Positions 24,657-34,012 of a stretch of DNA of 54,153 nucleotides are shown piece by piece. The stretch comes from Myxococcaceae bacterium (GTDB lineage Bacteria; Myxococcota_A; UBA9160). Location of the stretch: positions 1-54,153 of the forward strand of contig CAJPFO010000090.1 in assembly GCA_905339255.1 (NCBI GenBank), given 5' to 3'. Every line of letters begins with the position of its first letter. The stretch's first letter is position 1. A program made the translations under genes and the position numbers. Below the pieces are notes generated by a model. That model worked only from the letters and a program-made list of their open reading frames with translations. It ran no database searches and had not been told where the DNA came from.

Positions 24657-25598
24657 ATGAATCTGAACCACCTGCTCGCGGCCCTCTGCGTCGCCGACCA
24701 CGGAAGCATCAGCCGCGCGGCGCGCGCGACCCACGTCTCGCAGCCCGCGCTCTCTCGCACCATCCGCGAGCTCGAAAGCCAGCTCGGCATCTCGCTCTTC
24801 GTGCGCGCTGCCCGTGGCGTCCATCCGACACCGGCGGGAGCAGCGATTCTTCACCACGCGCGAGCGATTCGTGCGGAGCTCGCGAGCGCCCGGCGGACCG
24901 CCACGGCCTACCAGGCCACCGATTCACCACGGATCCGGTTCGGTCTTTCGCGGGTCACGCCCGACCGGGTCCTCGCGCGTGCGCTCGGCGACGTCCTGGC
25001 TCGGCATCCGGGGCTGCGCGTCGACGTCGAGGGAGGAGCCGGCCCCGAGCTTCTCGAGCGACTCGAAGCCGGTGAGCTCGACCTCCTGTTCATCGTGCTT
25101 CCCCGCACGATGACCGTCTCCGATCGTCTCGCTGCCGAGCTCGACGCCGATGCGCTCTACCTCGATGAGAACGCGGTAATCGCACGCCGGAGCAGCCCCC
25201 TGCTGCGCCGCCGGAAGCTCGCTCCCGCAGACCTGTCGCGCGAACGCTACATCCTCTGGCCAGAGGGCTCGGTCGGTCGCAAGGAGACCGAGGAGACCTT
25301 CCGGCGCAACGGACTCCCGCCTCCGACGGCCGCGCTCGTATCGGACTCCATTCTCTTCCATCTGCAGATGGTCGCGGAATCGGATCTGCTCTCGGTGCTC
25401 CCTCGCGCCGTGGCACAATCCGACATCGATCATCGCAAGCTCGGTGCCGTCCGAATCGAATGGAAGCCCGACCCCCGCCTCGCCGTGTTGGTCCGACGCC
25501 GGCGCGCGGCTTCGCTCGAGCCGTGCGAGTCGCTCCGGGAAGCCATCCGCCTGCGCTGCCGCGAGGCGGGCCTCGTCTCACCCGCGGGCTCGCGCTGA
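24657..25598 (+). CDS. LysR-family transcriptional regulator
   Basis: 313 residues, ATG at 24657 with GGAGG seven bases upstream. The N-terminal winged helix-turn-helix is textbook: LAALCVADHGSISRAARATH, VSQPALSRTIRELESQLGIS, LFVRAARGVHPT. The C-terminal periplasmic-binding-like effector domain follows (IRFGLSRVTPDRV, GELDLLFIVLP). It is divergent from the flavoprotein operon and appears intact although that operon carries lesions. It would be expected to activate the operon in response to its substrate. Length is typical for the family. Confidence 0.95.
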   Translation: MNLNHLLAALCVADHGSISRAARATHVSQPALSRTIRELESQLGISLFVRAARGVHPTPAGAAILHHARAIRAELASARRTATAYQATDSPRIRFGLSRVTPDRVLARALGDVLARHPGLRVDVEGGAGPELLERLEAGELDLLFIVLPRTMTVSDRLAAELDADALYLDENAVIARRSSPLLRRRKLAPADLSRERYILWPEGSVGRKETEETFRRNGLPPPTAALVSDSILFHLQMVAESDLLSVLPRAVAQSDIDHRKLGAVRIEWKPDPRLAVLVRRRRAASLEPCESLREAIRLRCREAGLVSPAGSR

Positions 25599-25701
25599 AC
25601 GGTGGCAACCGCTCCTCGCGTCGATCTGGGAGACGGGGTCTCGATGCAGCCGGGGTGCCAGTGCCCGCAGGATCATCCCGAGCTCGGCAGCGGCGGCGCC
25701 C

Positions 25702-27498
25702 TCAGGAGCTCGGAAGCGCGGGCGCGCCGCGAACGATCATCGAGGCACCGATCCGCGGCAGAAACAACCGACGCAGTCCTCCGTCCTGCCAGATCGAGAA
25801 GATGAGCGCGGGATCGTCGAGGTCGCGCTCGCTCTCGAGCTGGATTCGTCGGACCCCGGCCGGATCGCCGTCGAGGACGGTGATCGTGAACGGCCCGTTC
25901 ACGATTCGCTCCCCAGACCGGAGGGGATGAGCATGCGATCTCATGAGCCTCCAGCCGAATGCCTCGCTCATCGGGCGTCCCAAGGACTCGAGCTCCAAGG
26001 TCCGCTCGCCGGTTCGCGAGATCCGATGGTCCGCCGCGAGAGGCGAGACCGGGAGAGCCTTCGAGAGCGCCGGAGAGCCATTCCAGGTGATCTGTTCGTC
26101 AGCGAAGAGCCAGATCGCGGACATCGGCGCCGTGAGCACGAGCACGCGGGGCTCGCGCTCATCCGTGAGCCAGGGAGCGAGGTCCCGCGCAATCCCCTCT
26201 CTCAGGGCGACGGCCCTCGCCGTTCCCGAAACATTTCCCACCCATCGGATCGCGCCTCCGAGACCGGTCACGATCGCCAGCGGCAGACCGATCGCCAGCA
26301 GGCCCGCCTCTCGAGCCGATTTTCCCGATCGGACCCTCCAGGCTTCCCGAAGCACGACCGCGATGACGACCGAGGCTCCGATGGATGGAACGAGGAGCAG
26401 CCGGTCGTCGGACGCCGACGTGGCCGCAACCGGAAGCGCGAGAAGGCTCCCGAGGCCGAACCAGAGCACGCTCGTTCGTTCGGTGGCCGGCAAACCGGGG
26501 AACGCGAGCCGGACCCCGACCACCAGGGAAGCGAGGGCCGCGGCGGCGAAGGCCTGTTGGAACGGGTCGAAGGTCGGGACCGACTCGCCGAACTCGGCCG
26601 CAACGCCGGCAATCTGCGCCCCGATCAGCCGCCCCGTCCGCAGAATGAACGTCGCGAGCGCCGTTCCCGCGGGTGTCGCCAGGTCGAGGTAGGAGTCGGA
26701 GCCCGAGGCACCGAAACCTCGAATCCGATACGCAACGAGCCAGCACATCGCCATCAGGGACGGCACACTTGCGCCCCAGATGCGCCGCCCGATTCCGTCT
26801 CGCGCAGCGACGATCTCCCACGCGAGCAGATAGCCGAGAAAGCCGAGCGCCGACTCGCCGGCGAGCAAGGCGACGACCAGCAGCGCAGCGCTCGCGATCG
26901 GTGCCAGGAGAGGTCGCCCCCTCCTCAGTCGCGTGTGTGCGATGAGACCGAGGATTCCGAAGACCGCGGCGATGGTCGCGTAGCGATTCGCAGGCCACCA
27001 GGCGATTGCGAAGCGTGTGTCGTCCAGAGCGAAGACGAGGACGCTCAACACGGCTGCAGAGGGAGCCACTGCGCGACCGACGAGATACGCGAACGAGAAC
27101 ACCAGCGCTGCGAACCAAAGCAGGCCGTGGATTCGCATGGCGAGCGAACTCTTCGGCCAGAGCCATGCGTCCATCGTCAAGGAGAGCGACGCGAGCGGGC
27201 GCCAGAAACAGAGCTCGAGGCCCGGGAAGGTCCACCACGGGAGTCTCCCGGAAGCCACCTCGGCCTCGGTTCGATCGGGATCGCCGCGAACGAAGCAGTA
27301 CAGGTTCGGCCCAGTCGACCGGTCGGCTCCCCGGAGCCCTCCGCCAGGAAGCGCGTCCTCGCCCTCGAGCCAGGCGGTGGCGGCGTTCTGCTGGAGGAAA
27401 TCGTCTTCGAGAAGCGGCGCACCAAGGATCGGCGACAGCAATGCCCCGACCAGCAACACGGACGCAACCGCAGTGACTGTCAGAATCGACCACTTCAT
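25702..27498 (-). CDS. GT-C-like polytopic membrane protein (putative glycosyltransferase)
   Basis: 598 residues from the ATG at 27498 (a GTG at 27510 is an alternative). About ten or more transmembrane helices in the first 420 residues, then a soluble C-terminal domain of about 170 residues (WLTDEREPRVLVLTAPMSAI and onward). The first extracytoplasmic loop holds LLEDDFLQQNAATAWL; an acidic pair at this place is the metal/catalytic motif of GT-C enzymes that use lipid-linked sugars. This is a plausible but not proven assignment. It lies 192 bp from the divergent sugar-nucleotide operon. Confidence 0.7.
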   Translation of the reverse strand: MKWSILTVTAVASVLLVGALLSPILGAPLLEDDFLQQNAATAWLEGEDALPGGGLRGADRSTGPNLYCFVRGDPDRTEAEVASGRLPWWTFPGLELCFWRPLASLSLTMDAWLWPKSSLAMRIHGLLWFAALVFSFAYLVGRAVAPSAAVLSVLVFALDDTRFAIAWWPANRYATIAAVFGILGLIAHTRLRRGRPLLAPIASAALLVVALLAGESALGFLGYLLAWEIVAARDGIGRRIWGASVPSLMAMCWLVAYRIRGFGASGSDSYLDLATPAGTALATFILRTGRLIGAQIAGVAAEFGESVPTFDPFQQAFAAAALASLVVGVRLAFPGLPATERTSVLWFGLGSLLALPVAATSASDDRLLLVPSIGASVVIAVVLREAWRVRSGKSAREAGLLAIGLPLAIVTGLGGAIRWVGNVSGTARAVALREGIARDLAPWLTDEREPRVLVLTAPMSAIWLFADEQITWNGSPALSKALPVSPLAADHRISRTGERTLELESLGRPMSEAFGWRLMRSHAHPLRSGERIVNGPFTITVLDGDPAGVRRIQLESERDLDDPALIFSIWQDGGLRRLFLPRIGASMIVRGAPALPSS

Positions 27499-27690
27499 AG
27501 GCGATGGCACCGGTACGCGAGCGCCCGTTCGAGGGGGCAGCGACCGGGGATCCTACTCCCTCCGACGACCTGCGACCCGGGTCTTCGACCCTCGAGTCGC
27601 CTCACCGTGATCGACATCGCGGGAGTCGGTGCCATGAAGCATACTCCCGCGCATTCATCCGGACCGGTCCAGGATGGTACTGGGAGCCCC

Positions 27691-28431
27691 ATGAAGGCAC
27701 TCGTGCTCGCGGCAGGCCGCGGGAGGCGTTTGGATCCCGAGTCCGCATCGATCAACAAGTGCATGCTCCCACTCGGCGGCAAACCTCTCGCGCGTTACAG
27801 CCTCGAGAACGCAGTCCGCGCAGGTGTGAGCGAGATCGTCATGGTGGTCTCGTATCGTGCCGAAGACATCATCAATCATTTCGGAATCGAGTTCCAGGGC
27901 GTCCGAGTTCGATATGTGATCCAGGACGATCCTCAGGGGTTGGTTCATGCGATCGAGTGCAGCGCAGACGCAATCGGAAACTCGGACTTCATGCTGTTCC
28001 TCGCGGATGAGATCCTCATCCACCCCAAGCACGCCGGAATGCTCGAGCTCTTCGAGCGCGAAGGGCTCTTCGTCACCTGTGGCGTCGTCGTCGCGAAGCG
28101 GAAAGAAGAAATCCGGAAGACCTACGCGGTGATTCAGGACAGCACGGACGGTCGCATCCATCGGCTGATCGAGAAGCCGAGAAATCCGTTCGACCTCGTA
28201 CAGGGTACGGGAAACTGTGTTTTCAAGTTCGGGATCTTCGACTACCTGCCTCTGACCCCGATCAATCCGAATCGTGGTGAGAAGGAGCTGCCCGACCTCA
28301 TCCAGTGTGCAGTCGATGACGGCAAGCCCGTCAAGGCATTCGACATCGGAAGTATCTACATCAACGTGAACACGGCCGACGACATCCGACTCGCCGAGCT
28401 CGAAGGTCTCGTCCGCGGGGAAACGGCGTGA
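27691..28431 (+). CDS. Nucleotidyltransferase (sugar-phosphate NTP transferase)
   Basis: 246 residues from the ATG at 27691 (GGGAG upstream). The G-x-G-x-R loop (VLAAGRGRRLDPE) and downstream Lys (NKCMLPLGGKPL) form the NTP-binding signature; FMLFLADEIL supplies the metal-binding Asp. The C-terminal part (HRLIEKPRNPF, GSIYINVNTADDI) is typical of glucose-1-phosphate-type nucleotidyltransferases. It would activate a sugar-phosphate as an NDP-sugar. Its stop overlaps the next gene by four bases (GTGA), so it is translationally coupled to the GT2 and epimerase downstream. Confidence 0.92.
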   Translation: MKALVLAAGRGRRLDPESASINKCMLPLGGKPLARYSLENAVRAGVSEIVMVVSYRAEDIINHFGIEFQGVRVRYVIQDDPQGLVHAIECSADAIGNSDFMLFLADEILIHPKHAGMLELFEREGLFVTCGVVVAKRKEEIRKTYAVIQDSTDGRIHRLIEKPRNPFDLVQGTGNCVFKFGIFDYLPLTPINPNRGEKELPDLIQCAVDDGKPVKAFDIGSIYINVNTADDIRLAELEGLVRGETA

Positions 28432-29147
28432 ATCATCGAGCGCTGGTGGTGATCCCGGCCTTCAACGAGGCAGAGACGATCCGGGAGGTCGTCGTCCGGG
28501 CCATGCGCCACGCCGACGTGTGCGTCGTCGACGATGCGAGCACCGACGAAACGGGCGAGATCGTCGCCGGGATTCCCGGCGCTCACACGGTCCGGCACGA
28601 ACGGAACACGCACATCGCAACCGGGATCCTCGATGGAATGCGCTTCGCGGCGAGCCGCGGCTACTCGCGCGTCGTCACGATGGATGCCGGCCTCAGTCAC
28701 GATCCCGACGAGATCCCGTCGCTTCTCGCGCCCGAGGATGCGGATGTGGTCCTCGGAGTCCGCACGCGAGTCGAAAACGTCCCGGTCTCCCGTCGAATCC
28801 TGAGCCGGATGGGGACCCTCGTGGTGAATCGGATCGCCGCCGGAAGCGTCTGGCGCGGAGTGGGGCTGTCCGACGCGACGTCTGGATACCGTGCCTACTC
28901 GGATCGAGCCCTAGAGTGCCTGCTCGCGAGTCCGGTTCGTAGTCGGGCCTTCGCCTTCCATCTCGAGGCGTTGTCGATTCTACACCGAGCCGGAATGCGC
29001 ATCGTGGAGGTACCGATCGAGTATCGGTTCACGAACTCTTCGCTGAGCGGCCGAGTCGTTCGCGAGGCAATCTCCGTGGGAGCGCAGTTGTGGAAGGAGA
29101 ACGTATTCGGCTCCACGCCCCCCGGTGTCGGGAAAGGAAGGCGATGA
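28428..29147 (+). CDS. Family 2 glycosyltransferase (dolichyl-phosphate-mannose-synthase-like)
   Basis: 239 residues from a GTG overlapping the upstream stop. GT-A motifs: VVIPAFNEAETIREVV, the nucleotide-binding VDDASTDETGEIVAG and MDAGLSHDPDEIP (the metal site, with the D-x-D variant as DAG). There are no transmembrane helices, so it is a soluble or peripheral enzyme that probably transfers a sugar to a polyprenyl phosphate or nascent glycan. The stop TGA overlaps the epimerase ATG (ATGA). Its position between a nucleotidyltransferase and an epimerase suggests one pathway. Confidence 0.9.
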   Translation: MNHRALVVIPAFNEAETIREVVVRAMRHADVCVVDDASTDETGEIVAGIPGAHTVRHERNTHIATGILDGMRFAASRGYSRVVTMDAGLSHDPDEIPSLLAPEDADVVLGVRTRVENVPVSRRILSRMGTLVVNRIAAGSVWRGVGLSDATSGYRAYSDRALECLLASPVRSRAFAFHLEALSILHRAGMRIVEVPIEYRFTNSSLSGRVVREAISVGAQLWKENVFGSTPPGVGKGRR

Positions 29148-30208
29148 AGGTGCTCGTGACCGGCGGTTGTGGGTTCCTCGGATCGCACGTGTGCGAGCGT
29201 TTCCATCGAGAAGGCTGGTCGGTCGTCGCCTACGACAACATGACCAAGTTCGAGCTTTCGAGGACTGGTTTTTCGACCGATGCCGTGAGGTCGCACAACG
29301 CGGACTTCCTGCGCCGACTCGGGATCGAAATCGTCGTCGAGGATGTTCGGAACCGCGAGGCGCTCATCGACCATGCCGCGGGCTGCGCGTTCATCGCGCA
29401 CACCGCAGCACAGCCGGCGATGACGATCAGCTGGGAAGATCCCGATCTCGACTTCGGGACCAACGTCATCGGTACGGTGAACGTTCTACAGACCGCGCGG
29501 GCGCATGGGATCCCGATCGCAAGCTGTTCGACGGTTCACGTGTACGGACCCTGGATCAACGATTCCCTCGAGGAGGAGCCGACGCGCTACGTACGTCACC
29601 CGGCGACGATCCGGGAGGAGGACCCGGTGCTGTCGACGGGAGCTGCTGGAAAGCTGTCGCCGCTTCACGCTTCGAAGGGTGCGGCGGAGCTCTACGTGCG
29701 GTCGTTCGTCGACATGTACGGGGTCAAGGCGGCGAGCTTCCGCTACACGGGGATCTACGGGCCTCGGCAATTCGGCGGTGAGGATCACGGCTGGGTCGCG
29801 AACTTCGCGCTCCGGAGCCTTCTCGGCTGGCCCGTGTCGATCTACGGAACGGGAAAGCAGGTCCGCGACATTCTTTACGCGAGTGATGCCGCAGGCGCGT
29901 TCTTCGACTGGCAGCGCAACCCGATTCCCGGCACCTACAATGTCGGCGGTGGCCCGGCCAACGCAATCTCGCTCATCGAATGCATCCGGCTGATCGAGCG
30001 CCTCTCGGGACGGCCGGCCGAGATCGGATTCGGGCCGGCGCGTCCGGGCGACCTCTCCTACTTCGTCTGCGACGTGTCCCGCGCGCGTGATGCGTTCGGG
30101 TTCGTGCCTTCGGTGGCTCCGGAGCGAGGAGTTCGGCTCCTGCTCGATTGGATCGAATCCGAGAAGGAACTGTTCCGCTCGCCTTCCAGGACGACTCCGA
30201 CGGGCTGA
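29144..30208 (+). CDS. NAD-dependent epimerase/dehydratase (extended SDR) lacking the usual Tyr
   Basis: 354 residues. The Rossmann motif is intact (VTGGCGFLGSHVCERF), followed by VEDVRNREALIDHAAG and the CSTVHVYGPW segment. The body resembles CDP-paratose/UDP-glucose-type epimerases (SFRYTGIYGPRQFGGEDHGW). The catalytic YxxxK is replaced: the Lys is K178 in LHASK, but the residue four before it is L174, so the Tyr general acid is missing. Activity may therefore be altered or use another residue. It is third in a coupled operon (ATGA overlap) with a nucleotidyltransferase and GT2. Likely role: NDP-sugar modification. Confidence 0.9.
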   Translation: MKVLVTGGCGFLGSHVCERFHREGWSVVAYDNMTKFELSRTGFSTDAVRSHNADFLRRLGIEIVVEDVRNREALIDHAAGCAFIAHTAAQPAMTISWEDPDLDFGTNVIGTVNVLQTARAHGIPIASCSTVHVYGPWINDSLEEEPTRYVRHPATIREEDPVLSTGAAGKLSPLHASKGAAELYVRSFVDMYGVKAASFRYTGIYGPRQFGGEDHGWVANFALRSLLGWPVSIYGTGKQVRDILYASDAAGAFFDWQRNPIPGTYNVGGGPANAISLIECIRLIERLSGRPAEIGFGPARPGDLSYFVCDVSRARDAFGFVPSVAPERGVRLLLDWIESEKELFRSPSRTTPTG

Positions 30209-30258
30209 GTGCGCGTCGATTGGGGAGGGCCGTTCGCGCCAGGTTGCGTGAGCTTCTG

Positions 30259-30300
30259 ACGGGGGCTCGGGTCTCGATCTACCGCCAGAGGGGCCCCCGT
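30259..30300. terminator. Probable bidirectional hairpin between convergent genes
   Basis: ACGGGGGC (30259-30266) pairs perfectly with GCCCCCGT (30293-30300) across a 26-nt loop. It sits between the epimerase stop (30208) and the DUF2264 stop (30306), the right place for a shared terminator. There is no clear T tract on either strand, so confidence is modest. Confidence 0.4.
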
Positions 30301-30305
30301 GAGGG

Positions 30306-32366
30306 TCATGCCCCCTCGCGCAGCACGAAAGCGCCACCGTCCGGCGAGATGCGCGCGAAGCGCACCGGGCCTTCGAGAGCGAGCGGGCCGAGCGTCTCGT
30401 CGATCGATTCGGCCGCCACGAGCTGGAGGAAGAAGCGCTCGTCGTCGCTGCACGAGATCCGCACCTGCCGCCCCGTCACGTCGATCGAAACGATCTCCCG
30501 GCGCGCGCGCTCGGGATCGAAATCGGGACTTCGCGTGAGCACGTGCAGCGAGACGTAGACGGCTTCGGCGGGAACGCGGGCGCTCGACACCAGCACGGGC
30601 GCCACCGCATGGCTTCCGAGGGCGCTCTGCCCGACAAAGCGCTCCGCCCCGCCGGCCTCGAATCCGAGCAGGCCGATCGACGCCGAGACGAGCCCGTCCC
30701 GGCTCCGGACGAGGCACCAGTCCTCGCCGCTCTCGAACTCCGGCACGACCCCGCGGTTCGCGACCGCGAAGCCACCGTCGACGAGCCGGCGCTCACCGAA
30801 GGTCGCGGCGTGGTGGATGCGGATCTCCGTGGCGCCACGCGCGATCGAGACCGTCTCGACACGTTCGAGCCAGACCGGGAAGACGCGCCCCTCGACCACC
30901 GCCAGCTCGCCCGGGTAGAAGCACGACGCCGCGAAGCGATCCACTGCGGCGAGCGGATGGATCCGGGCGCGACGCGAGCGCCGGCCGTCGGCACTCGCGA
31001 GCGCCACCTGCGCGTCGACATCGCGCCGATCGGCATCCTGCCCCGTGGTCGGCGCCGTCGCCGTCGAATACGCGAGCTTCCGGTATCCGGCGTCGTCGGG
31101 GAGCGGATCGGAAGCCTCCTCGTGCGTGCCGGGAAAGATCGGAAAATGATCGCTCCCATGGTTGTAGACGCGAACGATTCCGTCGACGCGCGTTCCGGCC
31201 GCGAGCCAACCGGGCGCCGGCAGTGCGCGCACGAAATCGCCGCGCTCGACGGGAAGCGGCTCCTCGCGCGCAGTCCACGCCGGATGGTCCGGCGCGAGGA
31301 GCAGACCGAGGAAGGCCTTGCTCGCCCAATACGGCGACGATGGTCCTGAATAGGATTGCGCCATCGCCACGAACTCGTCGTGCCAGCCCATCGTGAGGAC
31401 ACCGTCGCGCACCGCTCCGTGCGCGAGGAAGTAGCGGAGCGCACCGCTCGCGAGCCTGCGCGTCTCGCCGGGTGCGAGAGGCGTCGCATCGAGGAGCGCC
31501 CCCGCCCACGGCGCCGCCGCGGCTGCGAAGCGATAGATGCACGAGCGGCCCTGAAGGAGCGGGGCGCCATCGGCGCCGAAGAGGTGGGAAAAGTCGCTGA
31601 GGAAGCGTCGCGTGCGTCCACGGAAGCGCTCGGCACGCGCCGGGTCGTCCTGCGCGCCGCCCATCCGAAGCCAGAGCAACGGGTAGAGGTGCATCGCCCA
31701 GCCCACGTAGTGGTCGTAGTTGCGCCCCGGGCCGTCGCTGTACCAGCCGTCGCGGCGATACATGGATTCGACGAGATCGAGGTCGCGAACGAGGTCGTCG
31801 GGCCTGTGCGCCGCGCCCACCGACGCCAGGAAGCGGCTCACGACGACACGGAACAGGAGCCAGTTGTTCGGAGCGTGGAGCTTGCCGAGGCTTCCCGAGA
31901 GCCACGAGACGGTGTTCTCGCGAACGCGGTCGGAAAGCGCGTCCCAGATCCAGCGCCTCGTCTCGTGGAGGGCGATCGCGATCGACGCGGCCTCCACCAT
32001 CGGCTGCGAGAAAGGCGTGATCTCGGGCCAGGACTCCGCGTGCCCCGGCTCGCTCCCCGCGGCGAGACCCTCCGCGTAGCGCGCGGCGAGGTCGCCCGGT
32101 GCGTGGCCTCCCGCCCCGGCGAGGCGGAAGGCCGCGAGAAGAAACGTCCGCGCGAAGCCCTCGAGCCCGTCCGACACGACTCCGTGGCGGCTCGGCCGCC
32201 CACCGGGGAGATGGAGGAGCGCGCGGCGCGGGGTCGCGAAGCGCTGCGCTCCCGCGAGAAGCCCGTCCGCGATCGCCTCCCAGTGCGCGCGCGCGAGGCC
32301 CGTATGGGGCGATCGTTCGCGATCTTCGGGCGGGAGTGCCGCCGGCCATTCGAGTGCTGCAGGCAC
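30306..32366 (-). CDS. DUF2264 protein (carbohydrate-active candidate)
   Basis: 686 residues. I chose the GTG at 32366 because GAGAGGAG lies a few bases upstream and the N-terminus then matches the family; ATGs further up lack a ribosome site. The N-terminal 400 residues are helical with characteristic aromatic motifs (HETRRWIWDAL, NNWLLFRVVVSRFLA, RRDGWYSDGPGRNYDHYVGW), followed by a beta-rich C-terminal domain. DUF2264 proteins share an (alpha/alpha) toroid with glycoside hydrolases or lyases and usually occur near glycan genes. There is no signal peptide, so it may be cytoplasmic. Substrate unknown. Confidence 0.85.
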   Translation of the reverse strand: MPAALEWPAALPPEDRERSPHTGLARAHWEAIADGLLAGAQRFATPRRALLHLPGGRPSRHGVVSDGLEGFARTFLLAAFRLAGAGGHAPGDLAARYAEGLAAGSEPGHAESWPEITPFSQPMVEAASIAIALHETRRWIWDALSDRVRENTVSWLSGSLGKLHAPNNWLLFRVVVSRFLASVGAAHRPDDLVRDLDLVESMYRRDGWYSDGPGRNYDHYVGWAMHLYPLLWLRMGGAQDDPARAERFRGRTRRFLSDFSHLFGADGAPLLQGRSCIYRFAAAAAPWAGALLDATPLAPGETRRLASGALRYFLAHGAVRDGVLTMGWHDEFVAMAQSYSGPSSPYWASKAFLGLLLAPDHPAWTAREEPLPVERGDFVRALPAPGWLAAGTRVDGIVRVYNHGSDHFPIFPGTHEEASDPLPDDAGYRKLAYSTATAPTTGQDADRRDVDAQVALASADGRRSRRARIHPLAAVDRFAASCFYPGELAVVEGRVFPVWLERVETVSIARGATEIRIHHAATFGERRLVDGGFAVANRGVVPEFESGEDWCLVRSRDGLVSASIGLLGFEAGGAERFVGQSALGSHAVAPVLVSSARVPAEAVYVSLHVLTRSPDFDPERARREIVSIDVTGRQVRISCSDDERFFLQLVAAESIDETLGPLALEGPVRFARISPDGGAFVLREGA

Positions 32367-32478
32367 GAGTCTCCTCTCGCGAGCGGCGGGCGAGGGTACC
32401 GCGCCGGCCGAGGACGGCATGCGGGCGGCCAGCCTGCTTCGCCGCACCGTGGGCGCTCGCATCCCCGGTCGTGCCGCC

Positions 32479-33969
32479 TCAGCGGAACCAGCCTCCGATC
32501 ACCTCGAGAAACGTCCGGTCCTCGACGATGTAGGTCGCATCGCTCGTCGTGACCGGGTCGATGACATAGAGGAGCGAGATCCCCGCGAGAAGGAGACAGA
32601 GCCAGCGCAGGGCCCGGGGCCCGAGGACGTCTCCACACGCGATGGCGAAGAACGGAACGAAGAGAAGCGAGCGATAACCGAGCGAGTGCCCGAACACGAG
32701 CCCGAACGGGACGGAGAGCAGGACGATCACCAGCGACACGCGCGAGATGTCGCGGCTGCAGCGAGGCAAGAGCCCGAAGAGCGTGAGCGCGAAGAAGAAG
32801 AACGCCACTTCGTCGAAGTAGAGGACCTCGCGAACCGCGACGACCTCCGGACGGAACGCCGAGAGACCACTCTCGCTCCGGGCCTCGAGCCTCGTCGCCG
32901 TCATGAACTTCTTCACGTCCTCACCGCGGGGGTCGAACTCGCGGCCGCTGATCGGCGTCAGGATCTCCTCGGCGTAGGAGATCGGGTTCGCGAACGGGAC
33001 GAGCAGCGCGAGCGCGATCCCCCCGGCCAGGACGAGTCCCTTCGCCTCACGGACGAAGGCGTGGCGTTTGCGTCCGTCCGTCGACTCCCGCTTCGCGTCG
33101 GAAACCACTCGGAGGATCGATTGGAGCAGGAGCACCGGGAGGAGGAAGATTGCAGCATTCTTCGCTGCGAGCGCGAGCCCGAGTCCCACCCCCGTGAGCG
33201 CCCGGTGCGCCTTCGCATGTGCAAAGACGGCGAGCACCGCAAAGGGAACCATCACCGAGTCGTGATGCAGATTCGGAAAAAACTTGAGCGAGATCGGAAA
33301 CAGGGCGAAGACGGCGCTTCCCCAGACGGCTCGATCGACGCCGAACTCGTCCCGGATCACGTGGTAGACGAGGAGGAGCGTCACGAGGCCGCTCAGAAGC
33401 TGAACCCACCGCACGACGATGAAGATCGGGTGGTAGTTCTTGCGGTGCTGGATCTCGATCAAGCTCTCGCCACCCTGCGTGAGCCATTGCGCGACCCCGA
33501 GCTGCGGAATCGAAGCGATCGCCGAGAGGAGAGGCTTTCCGGAGCCGAACGAATAGAGCCGGTCGGGCTCGGGGACGACGAGTTTCTTCGAGTACTGGGC
33601 AACGGCGTCCGGCGTGCGGGGATCGACGCTCTCGCGCTTCTGGTAGCCGAACTTCTCCTCCTCGACGGCAAACATGCGCTGGTGTTCGGGGGCAACGATC
33701 GGCGAGAAGAGCGGCCGGTAGTTCCAGTAGAGGAAATACGCACGCGCCGCCGTTCGCAGGGCCGCGGCAGGGTCGCCTTCTGCGAGGTAGCCCGCGGTGT
33801 AGTCGCCGCCCAGGAGCTCGTACGGTTCGCGGATGAACGTGAACTCGTCTTGATCGAGATTCACCATCGCGAACGGAATCGCCAAGGCGACGTAGAGAAG
33901 ACAAACGGGGGTGACCGGCGAGCGCAAGCCGGCCGAGAGGAGTGCCCGGATCGACCGCACGAGAGGCAT
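32479..33969 (-). CDS. Membrane glycosyltransferase, GT-C/PMT-like
   Basis: 496 residues from the ATG at 33969; an in-frame ATG at 34014 would overlap the divergent GT2 gene. It has about ten transmembrane segments. The first large loop starts LDQDEFTFIREPYELLGGDY, an acidic motif at the position of the GT-C metal site, and the loop contains LHHDSVMVPFAVLAVFAHAK later. These features match PMT-type glycosyltransferases that move sugars from polyprenyl phosphate carriers at the outer face of the membrane. It is divergent from a GT2 that could make the lipid-linked donor. Confidence 0.82.
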   Translation of the reverse strand: MPLVRSIRALLSAGLRSPVTPVCLLYVALAIPFAMVNLDQDEFTFIREPYELLGGDYTAGYLAEGDPAAALRTAARAYFLYWNYRPLFSPIVAPEHQRMFAVEEEKFGYQKRESVDPRTPDAVAQYSKKLVVPEPDRLYSFGSGKPLLSAIASIPQLGVAQWLTQGGESLIEIQHRKNYHPIFIVVRWVQLLSGLVTLLLVYHVIRDEFGVDRAVWGSAVFALFPISLKFFPNLHHDSVMVPFAVLAVFAHAKAHRALTGVGLGLALAAKNAAIFLLPVLLLQSILRVVSDAKRESTDGRKRHAFVREAKGLVLAGGIALALLVPFANPISYAEEILTPISGREFDPRGEDVKKFMTATRLEARSESGLSAFRPEVVAVREVLYFDEVAFFFFALTLFGLLPRCSRDISRVSLVIVLLSVPFGLVFGHSLGYRSLLFVPFFAIACGDVLGPRALRWLCLLLAGISLLYVIDPVTTSDATYIVEDRTFLEVIGGWFR

Positions 33970-34012
33970 CCGATCCACTGCGCCACGGTACCATGTATAC
34001 TCGTCGCCGATC

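Noticed and set aside
25444-28431. 995-residue plus frame through the GT-C gene and the nucleotidyltransferase
   Set aside because: Only the last 246 residues (from 27691) are protein-like; the rest is the antisense shadow of the GT-C gene.
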